A stretch of DNA of 64,000 bases. Origin: Cupriavidus necator N-1. Its GTDB lineage: Bacteria; Pseudomonadota; Gammaproteobacteria; Burkholderiales; Burkholderiaceae. The stretch spans positions 1,426,001-1,490,000 of the forward strand of contig NC_015726.1 of the NCBI RefSeq assembly GCF_000219215.1, written 5' to 3'. The notes below the pieces were generated by a model. It searched no databases. It had not been told where the DNA came from and worked only from the letters and a program-made list of their open reading frames with translations. Shown one piece after another: positions 26,616 through 35,042 of the stretch; the first letter of the stretch is position 1; each line of letters begins with the position of its first letter. A program made the position numbers and the translations under genes.

Positions 26616-26735
26616 TTCGGCTTCCCGCCTGTTGCGAAGGGTCCTCACGGTGCATGCGCCAGCGCGGGACACGGCAAGGGCAGGGGTGACCGGCAACGGT
26701 CCAGCGAGCCACCGGCTTGACCACCAGGAGACACC

Positions 26736-27938
26736 ATGCGTCGCTTCACCTCGCGCAGGCTTGCGCCTGCCTGCCTTGCCGTCGCCACCGTCTTTGCCAT
26801 GGCCGGCGCGTCCGCGCAGCCAGCAGCCCCCGCACCCGCTGCACCCGGGGGAAAGATCAAGGTCGGCTTCATGCTGCCGTACACCGGCACCTACGCGGCC
26901 CTGGGGACGGCCATCGAGAACGGCTTCCGCATGTACGTGCAGCAGCAGGGCGGCAAGCTTGGCGGACGCGACATCGAGTACTTCAAGGTCGACGATGAAT
27001 CCGATCCGGCCAAGGCGCCGGAGAACGCCACCAAGCTGGTCAAGCGCGACCAGGTCGACGTGGTGGTCGGCACGGTGCATTCGGGCGTGCAGATGGGCAT
27101 CGTCAAGGTGGCCAAGGAGAACAACACGCTGCTGATCATTCCCAATGCCGGCGTGGATGAGGCAACAGGTCCGCTGTGCGGCCCCAATATCTTCCGCACC
27201 TCGTTCTCGAACTGGCAGCCGGGCTACGCCATGGGCCAGGTGCTGGGCGAGCGCGGCCTGAAGAAGGTGGTGACGCTGACCTGGAAGTACGCCGCCGGCG
27301 AACAGTCGGTGAAGGGCTTCAAGGAAGCGTTCGAGGCCAAGGGCGGCAAGGTGGTGAAGGAACTGAACCTGCCGTTCCCCAATGTCGAGTTCCAGGCGCT
27401 GATCACCGAAGTGGCGTCGCTCAAGCCTGACGCCGTGTTCGTGTTCTTTGCCGGCGGCGGCGCGGTCAAGTTTGTCAAGGACTGGGCTGCGGCGGGGCTC
27501 AAGGACAAGATTCCGCTGTACGGCTCGGGCTTCCTGACCGACGGCACGCTCGAAGCACAGGGCAACGCCGCGCAGGGGCTGGAAACCACGCTGCACTACG
27601 CCGATGGCCTGACCAACCCGCGCGACAAGAACTTCCGCCTGGACTACGCCAAGACCTACAAGCTGCAGCCGGACGTGTACGCAGTGCAGGGCTACGATGC
27701 CGCCCAGCTGCTGGCCGCCGGCGCCACGGCGGTGAAGGGCGACATGACGCGCAAGGCCGACCTGTACAAGGCCATGGGCGCGGCCAGGATCGACAGCCCG
27801 CGCGGCGCCTTCACGCTGTCCAAGGCGCATAACCCGGTGCAGGATTTCTACCTGCGCAAGGTCGACGGGCGCGAGAACAAGGTCAGCTCGGTGGCCGTCA
27901 AGGCACTGGCCGACCCGGCCCGCGGCTGCCGCCTCTGA
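26736..27938 (+). CDS. LIV-type ABC transporter substrate-binding protein, probably for benzoate
   Basis: The 400-residue periplasmic binding protein of the Leu/Ile/Val-aromatic family (Peripla_BP_6) has a signal peptide ending near AGASAQ, then KVGFMLPYTGTYAALG, and the two-lobed fold with VGTVHSGVQMGI and FVFFAGGGAVKFVKDW. AGGAGA precedes ATG 26736. It is the first of five transport genes directly after the benzoate-CoA ligase and hydrolase. Related importers occur in the bzd and box clusters of other betaproteobacteria, so benzoate or a close aromatic acid is the likely ligand. Specificity is inferred. Confidence 0.9.
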   Translation: MRRFTSRRLAPACLAVATVFAMAGASAQPAAPAPAAPGGKIKVGFMLPYTGTYAALGTAIENGFRMYVQQQGGKLGGRDIEYFKVDDESDPAKAPENATKLVKRDQVDVVVGTVHSGVQMGIVKVAKENNTLLIIPNAGVDEATGPLCGPNIFRTSFSNWQPGYAMGQVLGERGLKKVVTLTWKYAAGEQSVKGFKEAFEAKGGKVVKELNLPFPNVEFQALITEVASLKPDAVFVFFAGGGAVKFVKDWAAAGLKDKIPLYGSGFLTDGTLEAQGNAAQGLETTLHYADGLTNPRDKNFRLDYAKTYKLQPDVYAVQGYDAAQLLAAGATAVKGDMTRKADLYKAMGAARIDSPRGAFTLSKAHNPVQDFYLRKVDGRENKVSSVAVKALADPARGCRL

Positions 27939-27962
27939 TCGGCTCTTCCGGAGCAGCCTGAT

Positions 27963-27995
27963 ACCGCGCCTTCGTCCTCCAGGGACAGGCGCGGT
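27963..27995 (+). other. Hairpin between binding-protein and permease genes
   Basis: A perfect 9 bp stem ACCGCGCCT/AGGCGCGGT (27963-27971, 27987-27995) encloses a smaller GTCC/GGAC stem. No U run follows. It lies in the only sizeable gap of the importer operon and probably raises binding-protein mRNA stability relative to the membrane genes. Confidence 0.6.
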
Positions 27996-28010
27996 GGCGG
28001 CTGACGCAAC

Positions 28011-28877
28011 ATGGATATCGTCTCCTTCCTGATCCAGTGCCTGAACAGCGTCCAGTACGGGCTGCTGCTGTTCCTGGTGGCCAGCGGCCTGACGCTGATC
28101 TTCGGCATCATGGGCGTGATCAACCTCGCCCACGGCAGCTTCTACATGCTGGGCGCCTACGTGGCCTTCACGCTCGCCGGCCTGACCGGCAACCTGTTTA
28201 TCGCCATCCCGCTCGGCATCGTGCTGGCGGTGGCATTCGGCTACGTGCTGGAATGGGCCTTCTTCAGCTACCTGTATGAGCGCGACCACCTGCAGCAGGT
28301 GCTGATGACCTACGGGCTGATCCTGGTGTTCGAGGAGTTGCGCAGCATCCTGGTCGGCGATGACGTGCACGGCGTGCAGGTGCCTGCGCTGCTGGACGGC
28401 TCGTTGGCGATCGGCAACGACATGACCTATCCGGTGTACCGCCTCTTTATCTCCGCGGTATGCCTGGTGGTGGCCCTGGCGATGTACTACGTGATCCGGC
28501 GCACCCGGCTGGGCATGATGATCCGCGCCGGCGCCACCAACCGCGAGATGGTGCAGTCGCTGGGCATCAACATCACGGTGCTGTACCGTTTCGTGTTCGC
28601 GCTGGGCGTGGCGCTGGCAGTGCTGGCCGGCATGATCGCCGCGCCGGTGTCGTCGGTCTATCCGGGCATGGGCGCGCAGGTGCTGATCGTCTGCTTCGTG
28701 GTGGTGGTGATCGGCGGCATCGGCTCGGTCAAGGGCGCGCTGGTGGCGTCGCTGCTGCTGGGCTTCGTCGATACCTTCGGCAAGGTGTTCTGGCAGGAGG
28801 CGGCCGGCGTGCTGATCTACCTGCTGATGGCGGTGATCCTGCTGTGGAAGCCGCAGGGGCTGTTCAAGGCAGGATGA
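28011..28877 (+). CDS. LIV-type ABC transporter permease (LivH-like)
   Basis: The 288-residue inner-membrane permease has about eight hydrophobic segments and the typical LivH start (LIQCLNSVQYGLLLFLVASG, then LTLIFGIMGVINLAHGSFYM) and an EAA-like loop region VQSLGINITVLYRFVFALG. It follows the binding-protein gene and ends 1 bp before the LivM-like gene. It forms half of the membrane pore of the proposed aromatic acid importer. Confidence 0.92.
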   Translation: MDIVSFLIQCLNSVQYGLLLFLVASGLTLIFGIMGVINLAHGSFYMLGAYVAFTLAGLTGNLFIAIPLGIVLAVAFGYVLEWAFFSYLYERDHLQQVLMTYGLILVFEELRSILVGDDVHGVQVPALLDGSLAIGNDMTYPVYRLFISAVCLVVALAMYYVIRRTRLGMMIRAGATNREMVQSLGINITVLYRFVFALGVALAVLAGMIAAPVSSVYPGMGAQVLIVCFVVVVIGGIGSVKGALVASLLLGFVDTFGKVFWQEAAGVLIYLLMAVILLWKPQGLFKAG

Positions 28878-28878
28878 C

Positions 28879-29976
28879 ATGAACCCGACGACATTGCCGG
28901 CGCGCCGGCACTCCTTGCGCAATGCCACGCTGGCCACCGGGCTGGGCTGGCTGGTGGCGTTCGCGGTGCTGGCGGCACTGCCGCTGCTGCTGACCGCGGA
29001 CAGCAACAAGTTCTACATCGAGCTGCTCAGCAAGGTGATGATCATGGCGATCTTCGCGCTGTCGCTGCAGCTGCTGATCGGCTACACCGGGCTGGTCAGC
29101 CTGGGCCATGCCGCGTACTTCGCCATGGCGGCGTATGCCACCGCAATCCTGGCGCCGCAGGCCGGCCCGGGCAACGGCTGGCTGCTGCTGGCGGGTGCGC
29201 TGGCGGCGTCCGCGCTGCTGGCGCTGGTGGTGGGGGCGCTGGTGCTGCGCACCCGCGGCGTGTATTTCATCATGGTCACGCTGGCGTTCGCGCAGATGGT
29301 GTATTTCGTCTTCCATGACACCAAGATCGCGGGCGGCAGCGACGGCACCTATATCTACTTCCGGCCGGAATTCCCGGTGCCTGGCGAGCACCTGCTGACG
29401 GTCAACGATCCCACGCATTTCTACTGGATGGTATGGATCGGGCTGGTGCTGACGGTAGCGGTGCTGGCGCTGGTGCTGCGCTCGCGCTTCGGGCACGCGC
29501 TGGTCGGCATCCGCCACAACGAGCAGCGCATGCGCGCGGCCGGCTATGCCACCTACCGCTACCAGCTTGGCGCCTTTGTCGCGGGCGGGCTGCTGGCGGG
29601 GCTGGCCGGGTTTCTGTATGCGATCCAGTTTGGCTTCGTCAATCCGGAGATCGCGTCGTGGCACCAGTCCGGCAACGCCATGCTGATGGTGATCCTGGGA
29701 GGCGTGGGCAGCCTGGCCGGCGCGGTGCTGGGCGCGTTCTCGTTCGTGCTGCTGGCCGAGTGGTTCAGCACCCTGACCAAGCACTGGCAGCTGCTGATGG
29801 GCGGCTTCATCATCGTCGCGGTGGCACTGCTGCCGCGCGGACTGGTCAGCCTGCCGTCGGTGTTGCGGCACGGTCGCCGCGGACGCCGCAATGGCGATGC
29901 CGGCACCGGCACGGATGAGGCCGCGGGCGCCGCGGACAGCCGCCGTGAAGGACGCCGCAATACGGAGGCCGCATGA
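28879..29976 (+). CDS. LIV-type ABC transporter permease (LivM-like)
   Basis: The 365-residue permease has the LivM pattern: LIGYTGLVSLGHAAYFAMAA, FYMIV-like segments, GIRHNEQRMRAAGYATYRYQ, and hydrophobic helices across residues 15-310. The charged C-terminal tail (about 320-365, Arg/Gly/Glu-rich with two RRNG/RRNT units) is longer than usual and has no known function. Its last codons overlap the next gene through ATGA. It pairs with the LivH-like protein. Confidence 0.92.
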   Translation: MNPTTLPARRHSLRNATLATGLGWLVAFAVLAALPLLLTADSNKFYIELLSKVMIMAIFALSLQLLIGYTGLVSLGHAAYFAMAAYATAILAPQAGPGNGWLLLAGALAASALLALVVGALVLRTRGVYFIMVTLAFAQMVYFVFHDTKIAGGSDGTYIYFRPEFPVPGEHLLTVNDPTHFYWMVWIGLVLTVAVLALVLRSRFGHALVGIRHNEQRMRAAGYATYRYQLGAFVAGGLLAGLAGFLYAIQFGFVNPEIASWHQSGNAMLMVILGGVGSLAGAVLGAFSFVLLAEWFSTLTKHWQLLMGGFIIVAVALLPRGLVSLPSVLRHGRRGRRNGDAGTGTDEAAGAADSRREGRRNTEAA

Positions 29977-30743
29977 CATCGCAAGGAACCCCGATCCTGC
30001 AGGCGCAGCAACTGACCCGGCGCTTCGGCGGCCTGACCGCCGTGGCGGGCGTCGACCTGTCGCTGGAGTTGCATGAGATCCATGCCGTGATCGGCACCAA
30101 CGGCGCGGGCAAGTCCACGCTGATCAATATGCTGTCTGGCGAACTGCCGCCGTCGTCCGGCCGCCTGCACCTGAAGGGCGAGGACGTGACCGGCTGGTCG
30201 CAGCCGCGGCTGGCGCGCCATGGGGTCGGGCGCAGCTACCAGCGCAACAATATCTTCCTGCCGCTGACGGTGCGCGAAAACTGCCGGCTCGCCGCGCAAT
30301 CGCGCGCGCAGCGCGCGTGGCGGCTGTGGGAAAGCGCCCAGGGCTGCCGCACCAGCGCCACGCTGGCCGACGAGGCCCTGGAGCGGGCCGGCCTGGCACC
30401 GCTGGCGGACCGGCTCGCCAGCGACCTGGCGCATGGCCAGAAGCGCCAGCTGGAGGTGGCGATGTGCCTGGCCACGCAGCCGGTCGCATTGCTGCTGGAC
30501 GAGCCGCTGGCCGGCATGGGCGCGGAAGAGTCGGCGCGGATGCTGGCGCTGCTGCGCGGCCTGCGCGAGGGCCACGCCATCCTGCTGGTCGAGCATGACA
30601 TGGACGCGGTGTTCTCGGTCGCCGACCGCATCACCGTGATGGTCAACGGCGCCGTGATTGCCACTGGCAGCCCCGAGGCGATCCGGACCAACCACGAGGT
30701 CCAGGTCGCTTACCTGGGCGAGGAAGAGAGCGAGGCCGCATGA
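29973..30743 (+). CDS. LIV-type ABC transporter ATP-binding protein (LivG-like)
   Basis: The 256-residue ATPase has Walker A GTNGAGKST (about 42-50), the LivG-type motif GRSYQRNNIFLPLTVRENCR, a degenerate signature DLAHGQKRQLEVAM in place of LSGGQ, and Walker B VALLLDEPLAGMG. The switch His is in EHDMDAVF. It is coupled to livM-like and livF-like genes by ATGA overlaps on both sides. The HGQKR form of the signature is normal for LivG proteins. Confidence 0.93.
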   Translation: MTSQGTPILQAQQLTRRFGGLTAVAGVDLSLELHEIHAVIGTNGAGKSTLINMLSGELPPSSGRLHLKGEDVTGWSQPRLARHGVGRSYQRNNIFLPLTVRENCRLAAQSRAQRAWRLWESAQGCRTSATLADEALERAGLAPLADRLASDLAHGQKRQLEVAMCLATQPVALLLDEPLAGMGAEESARMLALLRGLREGHAILLVEHDMDAVFSVADRITVMVNGAVIATGSPEAIRTNHEVQVAYLGEEESEAA

Positions 30744-31453
30744 ATGCCCCGATGATCGAAGCCACCGGCATCAACGCCTGGTATGGCTCCAGCCACGTGC
30801 TGCGCGACGTCGACTTCACCGTGGGCGTGGGCGAAACGGTCGGGCTGCTGGGCCGCAACGGCATGGGCAAGAGCACGCTGCTGCGCACGCTGCTGGGCCA
30901 TGTGCGCCAGCGCCAGGGGCAGATCCGCGTGGCTGGCCGCGACGTCTCGCGCGCGCAGCCGTTCGAGGTGGCGCGCCTGGGCGTGGCCTACGTGCCGGAG
31001 GGCCGCGGCATTTTCCCCAGCCTGTCGGTGCGTGAAAACCTGCTGATGGCCGCGCGCAAGGGCTGCAACGGCCGCAACGACTGGGACGAGGCGCGCGTGC
31101 TCGACTTGTTCCCGCGGCTGAAGGAACGCCTGTCCCATGGCGGCCAGCAGTTGTCCGGCGGCGAGCAGCAGATGCTGTCCATCGGCCGCGCGCTGATGAC
31201 CAATCCCGACTGCCTGGTGCTGGACGAGGCCACCGAAGGGCTGGCCCCGCGCATCGTGCGCGAGATCTGGGCGGTCATCGCCACCGTGCGCGGCACCGGC
31301 ATCGCCTCGGTCGTGGTCGACCGCAATTTCCGCTCGGTGCTGGCCCACGCCGACCGCGCCGTGGTGCTGGAAAAGGGCCGGGTGGTGATGTCTGGCCCCG
31401 CGTCGGATCTTGCCGGCAAGCCCGAAGCGCTGGACCGCTATCTGGGCGTTTGA
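30740..31453 (+). CDS. LIV-type ABC transporter ATP-binding protein (LivF-like)
   Basis: The 237-residue ATPase has Walker A GRNGMGKST, the Q-loop region AYVPEGRGIFPSLSVRENLL, signature LSGGEQQMLSIGRAL and Walker B CLVLDEATEGLAP. The switch residue region reads VVVDRNFRSVLA, with Asp-Arg where LivF proteins usually have a Gln-containing stretch. It is the final gene of the five-gene importer. A hairpin pair lies just downstream. Confidence 0.93.
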   Translation: MNAPMIEATGINAWYGSSHVLRDVDFTVGVGETVGLLGRNGMGKSTLLRTLLGHVRQRQGQIRVAGRDVSRAQPFEVARLGVAYVPEGRGIFPSLSVRENLLMAARKGCNGRNDWDEARVLDLFPRLKERLSHGGQQLSGGEQQMLSIGRALMTNPDCLVLDEATEGLAPRIVREIWAVIATVRGTGIASVVVDRNFRSVLAHADRAVVLEKGRVVMSGPASDLAGKPEALDRYLGV

Positions 31454-31484
31454 GGTGGAAAGCGCCGCATAAGACTCTTATGTT

Positions 31485-31518
31485 GTCCTGCCGCAACGCT
31501 GCTTGCGGGCGCAAGGAC
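31485..31518 (+). terminator. Probable end of the importer operon
   Basis: Nested arms GTCCT/AGGAC (31485-31489, 31514-31518) and CCGCAA/TTGCGG (31491-31496, 31503-31508) lie 32 bp past the last importer gene, followed by a short TTTT at about 31526. A small CATAAGA/TCTTATG dyad precedes it (31468-31482). The termination call is moderate because the U tract is short and offset. Confidence 0.45.
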
Positions 31519-31753
31519 ACGCTGTTTTGCTCTCCCGGGGCTTGACCATCCGCCGCTTCCCTCCCATCCTTGCGAAGTCACGAAAGCGGCATCCCTTTTT
31601 GCCGCAGTGGTCGATCGTCGACAGTTCATCTAAAATTGCGCGCGTTTGTGCGATGCAATAGAAGAAGTTAGCGGACCCGCAGCCACCGCGTCAGGGCCGG
31701 GTCGCCGGAGAGGCATCAATCGCCCGCGAGCCCGGTCAATCAGACCAATACTC

Positions 31754-33655
31754 ATGACCCAATCCGCAACAACCAGTCATTATTTTGTCGAAAGCCCCAG
31801 TACGCGGGCGCTGATCATGGGAGCGATCGGTGTCGTCTTCGGGGATATCGGCACCAGCCCGCTTTACGCGCTCAAGGAGTGCTTCAGCCAGGAACACGGC
31901 ATTCCCTTCAGCGCTGATGCCGTGCTTGGCATCATCTCGATGCTGTTCTGGGCGATGATCATCGTCGTTTCGCTCAAGTACGTGATGTTCGTGATGCGCG
32001 CTGATAACGACGGCGAGGGCGGCGTGCTGGCCCTGATGGCGCTGGCGCTGCGCACAGCGGCACCGCGCTCGCGTATGGCGCGCCTGCTGATGATGCTGGG
32101 CATCTTTGGTGCCTGCATGTTCTATGGCGATGCGGTCATTACGCCGGCAATCTCAGTGCTGTCGGCGGTGGAAGGGCTGGAGATCGCCGCGCCGGGCCTG
32201 TCGCAATTCGTCATTCCGATCACGCTGGTCATCCTGTGTGCGCTGTTCCTCATCCAGCGCAGCGGCACGCATGCCGTGGGCAAGTTGTTCGGCCCGATCA
32301 TGGTTGCGTGGTTCCTCGCGCTTGGTGCGCTGGGGCTGCTGCACCTGGTGAAGGCGCCGGGCATCCTTCTTGCGGTCAGCCCGCACTATGCGATCAGCTT
32401 CCTGATGGAGCATTCGCTGCAGGCCTTCGTCGTGCTGGGTTCGGTGTTCCTGGTGCTGACCGGTGCCGAGGCCCTGTACGCGGACATGGGCCACTTCGGC
32501 GCGCGCCCGATCCGGTATGGGTGGTTCGCGCTGGTGATGCCCTGCCTGATGCTCAACTATTTTGGCCAGGGCGCGATGTTGCTGAACAATCCGGCAAACA
32601 TCTCCAATCCCTTCTACCTGATGGTGCCGGACATGCTGCAGCTGCCGATGGTGCTGCTGGCGACCGCCGCCACTGTGATTGCTTCGCAGGCCGTGATCTC
32701 GGGAGCCTTCTCGCTGACCAGCCAGGCGATCCAGCTTGGCTTCGTGCCGCGCATGCGCATCCGCTATACCTCTGCAGCAGAAATCGGCCAGATCTACCTG
32801 CCGGTGATCAACTGGATCCTGCTGGTACTGGTGGTGATCGTGGTGGTGGCGTTCAAGAAGTCTGAGAACCTGGCGGCTGCCTACGGTATTGCCGTCACGA
32901 CGACCATGGTGATCACGACCTTCCTGGCGGCCGTCGTGATGCGTAATGTCTGGAAGTGGCATCCGGTGCTGGTCACGCTGATCGGCCTGTCATTCCTGCT
33001 AGTCGACCTGGCGTTCTTCTCGGCCAACCTGCTGAAGATCGCCGAAGGCGGCTGGTTCCCGCTGTTGATGGGCGGTACGGCCTTCTTCCTGCTGATGACC
33101 TGGCACAGCGGCCGCAAGCTGCTGCGCGCGCGCAGCCTGGAAGACGGCATCCCGCTCGAGCCCTTTATCGCCGGGCTGCTGGCGCACCCGCCGCACCGGG
33201 TCGAGGGCACCGCGGTGTTCCTGACCGGCAATACCGACTCCGTGCCGGTATCGCTGCTGCACAACCTGAAGCACAACCGCGTGCTGCATGAGCGCGTGGT
33301 GTTCCTGACCTTCGTCACGCGCGATATCCCCTACGTGGACGACAACCAGCGCGTGAGCAGCAAGGACCTCGGCGGCGGCGTCTTTATCCTGAAGTCCGAA
33401 TACGGCTTCAAGGAAACGCCAGATGTGCAGAGGGTGCTGGACCTGGCCGACCACAAGCTTGGCATGCACTTCGAGCTGATGGAGACCTCGTTCTTCATCG
33501 CGCGCGAATCGGTGATTCCGTCCAAGCTGCCGGGCATGCCGATGTGGCGCGAGAGCCTGTTCGCCTGGATGCACCAGAACGGCGCCAAGCCGTCGGACTT
33601 CTTCCAGATCCCGGCCAACCGGGTGGTGGAGCTGGGCACCAAGGTCGAGATCTGA
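31754..33655 (+). CDS. kup: Low-affinity potassium transporter Kup
   Basis: The 633-residue KUP/HAK/KT transporter has about twelve membrane helices in the first 450 residues, starting with the family motif [17 protein letters not shown], then [14 protein letters not shown] and [14 protein letters not shown], and a cytoplasmic C-terminal domain. It imports K+ with H+. ATG 31754 gives the usual short N-terminus ([20 protein letters not shown]); the frame stays open upstream but has no family resemblance. A single-gene unit with a terminator downstream. Confidence 0.95.
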   Translation: MTQSATTSHYFVESPSTRALIMGAIGVVFGDIGTSPLYALKECFSQEHGIPFSADAVLGIISMLFWAMIIVVSLKYVMFVMRADNDGEGGVLALMALALRTAAPRSRMARLLMMLGIFGACMFYGDAVITPAISVLSAVEGLEIAAPGLSQFVIPITLVILCALFLIQRSGTHAVGKLFGPIMVAWFLALGALGLLHLVKAPGILLAVSPHYAISFLMEHSLQAFVVLGSVFLVLTGAEALYADMGHFGARPIRYGWFALVMPCLMLNYFGQGAMLLNNPANISNPFYLMVPDMLQLPMVLLATAATVIASQAVISGAFSLTSQAIQLGFVPRMRIRYTSAAEIGQIYLPVINWILLVLVVIVVVAFKKSENLAAAYGIAVTTTMVITTFLAAVVMRNVWKWHPVLVTLIGLSFLLVDLAFFSANLLKIAEGGWFPLLMGGTAFFLLMTWHSGRKLLRARSLEDGIPLEPFIAGLLAHPPHRVEGTAVFLTGNTDSVPVSLLHNLKHNRVLHERVVFLTFVTRDIPYVDDNQRVSSKDLGGGVFILKSEYGFKETPDVQRVLDLADHKLGMHFELMETSFFIARESVIPSKLPGMPMWRESLFAWMHQNGAKPSDFFQIPANRVVELGTKVEI

Positions 33656-33693
33656 GTGCGCGGGCCCCGGCGCCCGCTTCCGTCGAACTCAGC

Positions 33694-33731
33694 AACCCCC
33701 GGAAGCGCCGCCAGGCAACCCGGGGGTTTTG
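33694..33731 (+). terminator. Rho-independent terminator of kup
   Basis: The stem AACCCCCGG/CCGGGGGTT (33694-33702, 33720-33728) is followed by TTGC and TTTC. It lies 38 bp past the kup stop. Confidence 0.75.
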
Positions 33732-33917
33732 CTTTCTGCCTGGTTTGCGCCGCCTGCAGCCCGGCCCCCGGGGCGCATGTCCCGGGAAGTCGCGCATTGC
33801 GGACCCCGAACCGGGACACCGGCCTCATGCGTGCACACCGCCCCGCGCCACACAATGCAACCCTCAGCTTGTCACTGACCGCCTTCAAGGCGGTCCCTTC
33901 CAGAAGGAGCCTGTGCC

Positions 33918-34322
33918 ATGTGCGCGTTGCAGCAGTGGTCTCGCCAGTCCAGCCGGCATGCCGACGGTATCCGTCGCATCCGTCGGCTGCGACGGGCGCT
34001 GCCGCCGTGGCTGCCGCCGCTGCTGCCGGCGCTCCTGCTGCTCTACGTCTTCTGTCATTCACATGCGAACTGGGAATCGTGCCTCGCCTCACTGCGTGAG
34101 CTGAGTCACGATCACGGCGCGCCGGCGCGCGAGCTGGGACGCGCGTTGTCGCTGGCGCGCTCCCTGCGCGGACGCCAGGCACCGGATCCGGCTGCCTGGC
34201 ACGCCGCGGTGCAGCTGGCCGCCGACCGGGGGTCGGCGTGCCTGGCAGCACTCGGGCGCAGTCCGGCGCGGCTGCTGCCGTCGCTGACAGCGCTGTTCGC
34301 GATGCTCGCATGGCTGCACTAG
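33918..34322 (+). CDS. Small hypothetical membrane protein
   Basis: The 134-residue frame has AAGGAG 9 bp before ATG 33918 and high-GC third codon positions like its neighbours, so it is probably real. A basic N-terminal stretch (RRIRRLRRALP) is followed by one strong membrane segment (about 35-52, PPLLPALLLLYVFC), then an Arg/Ala-rich soluble part and a weaker hydrophobic C-terminus. A GACCGCC/GGCGGTC hairpin (33876-33893 region) lies in the leader. I recognise no family. Confidence 0.55.
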   Translation: MCALQQWSRQSSRHADGIRRIRRLRRALPPWLPPLLPALLLLYVFCHSHANWESCLASLRELSHDHGAPARELGRALSLARSLRGRQAPDPAAWHAAVQLAADRGSACLAALGRSPARLLPSLTALFAMLAWLH

Positions 34323-34528
34323 GGCGGCCGCTTTCCCGCATCCGCATAACACTGATCCAGGAGTCAGGCGCTGCGCCGCTGCCATGATGGGATGGCAGCC
34401 GGCTTGCGCCAGGCAACGGCTGGCACGGCTCGAGGCGATCCCGTGCGGCCCGTGCCGTTTCGTAGCCGATCGCCCGCATGAGGCGTGCCGTCGCGGCAAT
34501 GCCGCCGGCATCCCTGTTGGAGATTGCA

Positions 34529-34918
34529 ATGCATGAGAATTTTGCCAAGACCCTGCTAGTCGCTGCCGCACTCGCCGCCGGGTTCAGTCATGCCGCCCAC
34601 GCCGGTGCATATGGCGAAGCCCTGGCCGCTGCCGTGCCGCGCCACAACGCGCAGCGCGACGCCTTCACGGACGGCGCGCGCAGTCCGGCCGCCGAGGCCG
34701 CGATGCGGCCCGTGGTGGCTCGCGGCAGCATGTCAGTGTGCGTGGTCCGTGGCTTTGATCCGAACCGGGATGCGATGCGCAAGCCTGATCCATACACGGA
34801 TGGCGCGCGCATGGGACGCTTCGATCCCTTTACCGAGGGGACGCATATCAGTTCTCGCGATGGTTTCACCGACGGCGCGCGCAGCGATGCACGCGGCAGC
34901 GAGGAATGCTTGTCCTGA
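34529..34918 (+). CDS. Small exported protein with DxFTDGAR repeats
   Basis: The 129-residue product has a signal peptide (about 1-25, ending HAAHAGAYG) and then four copies of an octapeptide D-x-(F/Y)-T-(D/E)-G-(A/T)-(R/H): DAFTDGAR, DPYTDGAR, DPFTEGTH and DGFTDGAR, spaced over residues 44-120. Two cysteines, one mid-protein and one near the C-terminus, may pair. GGAG lies 6 bp before ATG 34529. I do not recognise a family. The repeated acidic and aromatic unit suggests ion or surface binding, but that is speculation. Confidence 0.75.
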   Translation: MHENFAKTLLVAAALAAGFSHAAHAGAYGEALAAAVPRHNAQRDAFTDGARSPAAEAAMRPVVARGSMSVCVVRGFDPNRDAMRKPDPYTDGARMGRFDPFTEGTHISSRDGFTDGARSDARGSEECLS

Positions 34919-35042
34919 GTGATCGACGGCGCTTTGGCGCCGCCCATCCTTTGCCTAAGCTAGGGAAGTCACGCGGCGCGCCCGCATGGCAGCCGCGGCC
35001 CGCGGCTGCCGGCAGGCCGTCCCAGCACCGCGCGGCCCCGAC

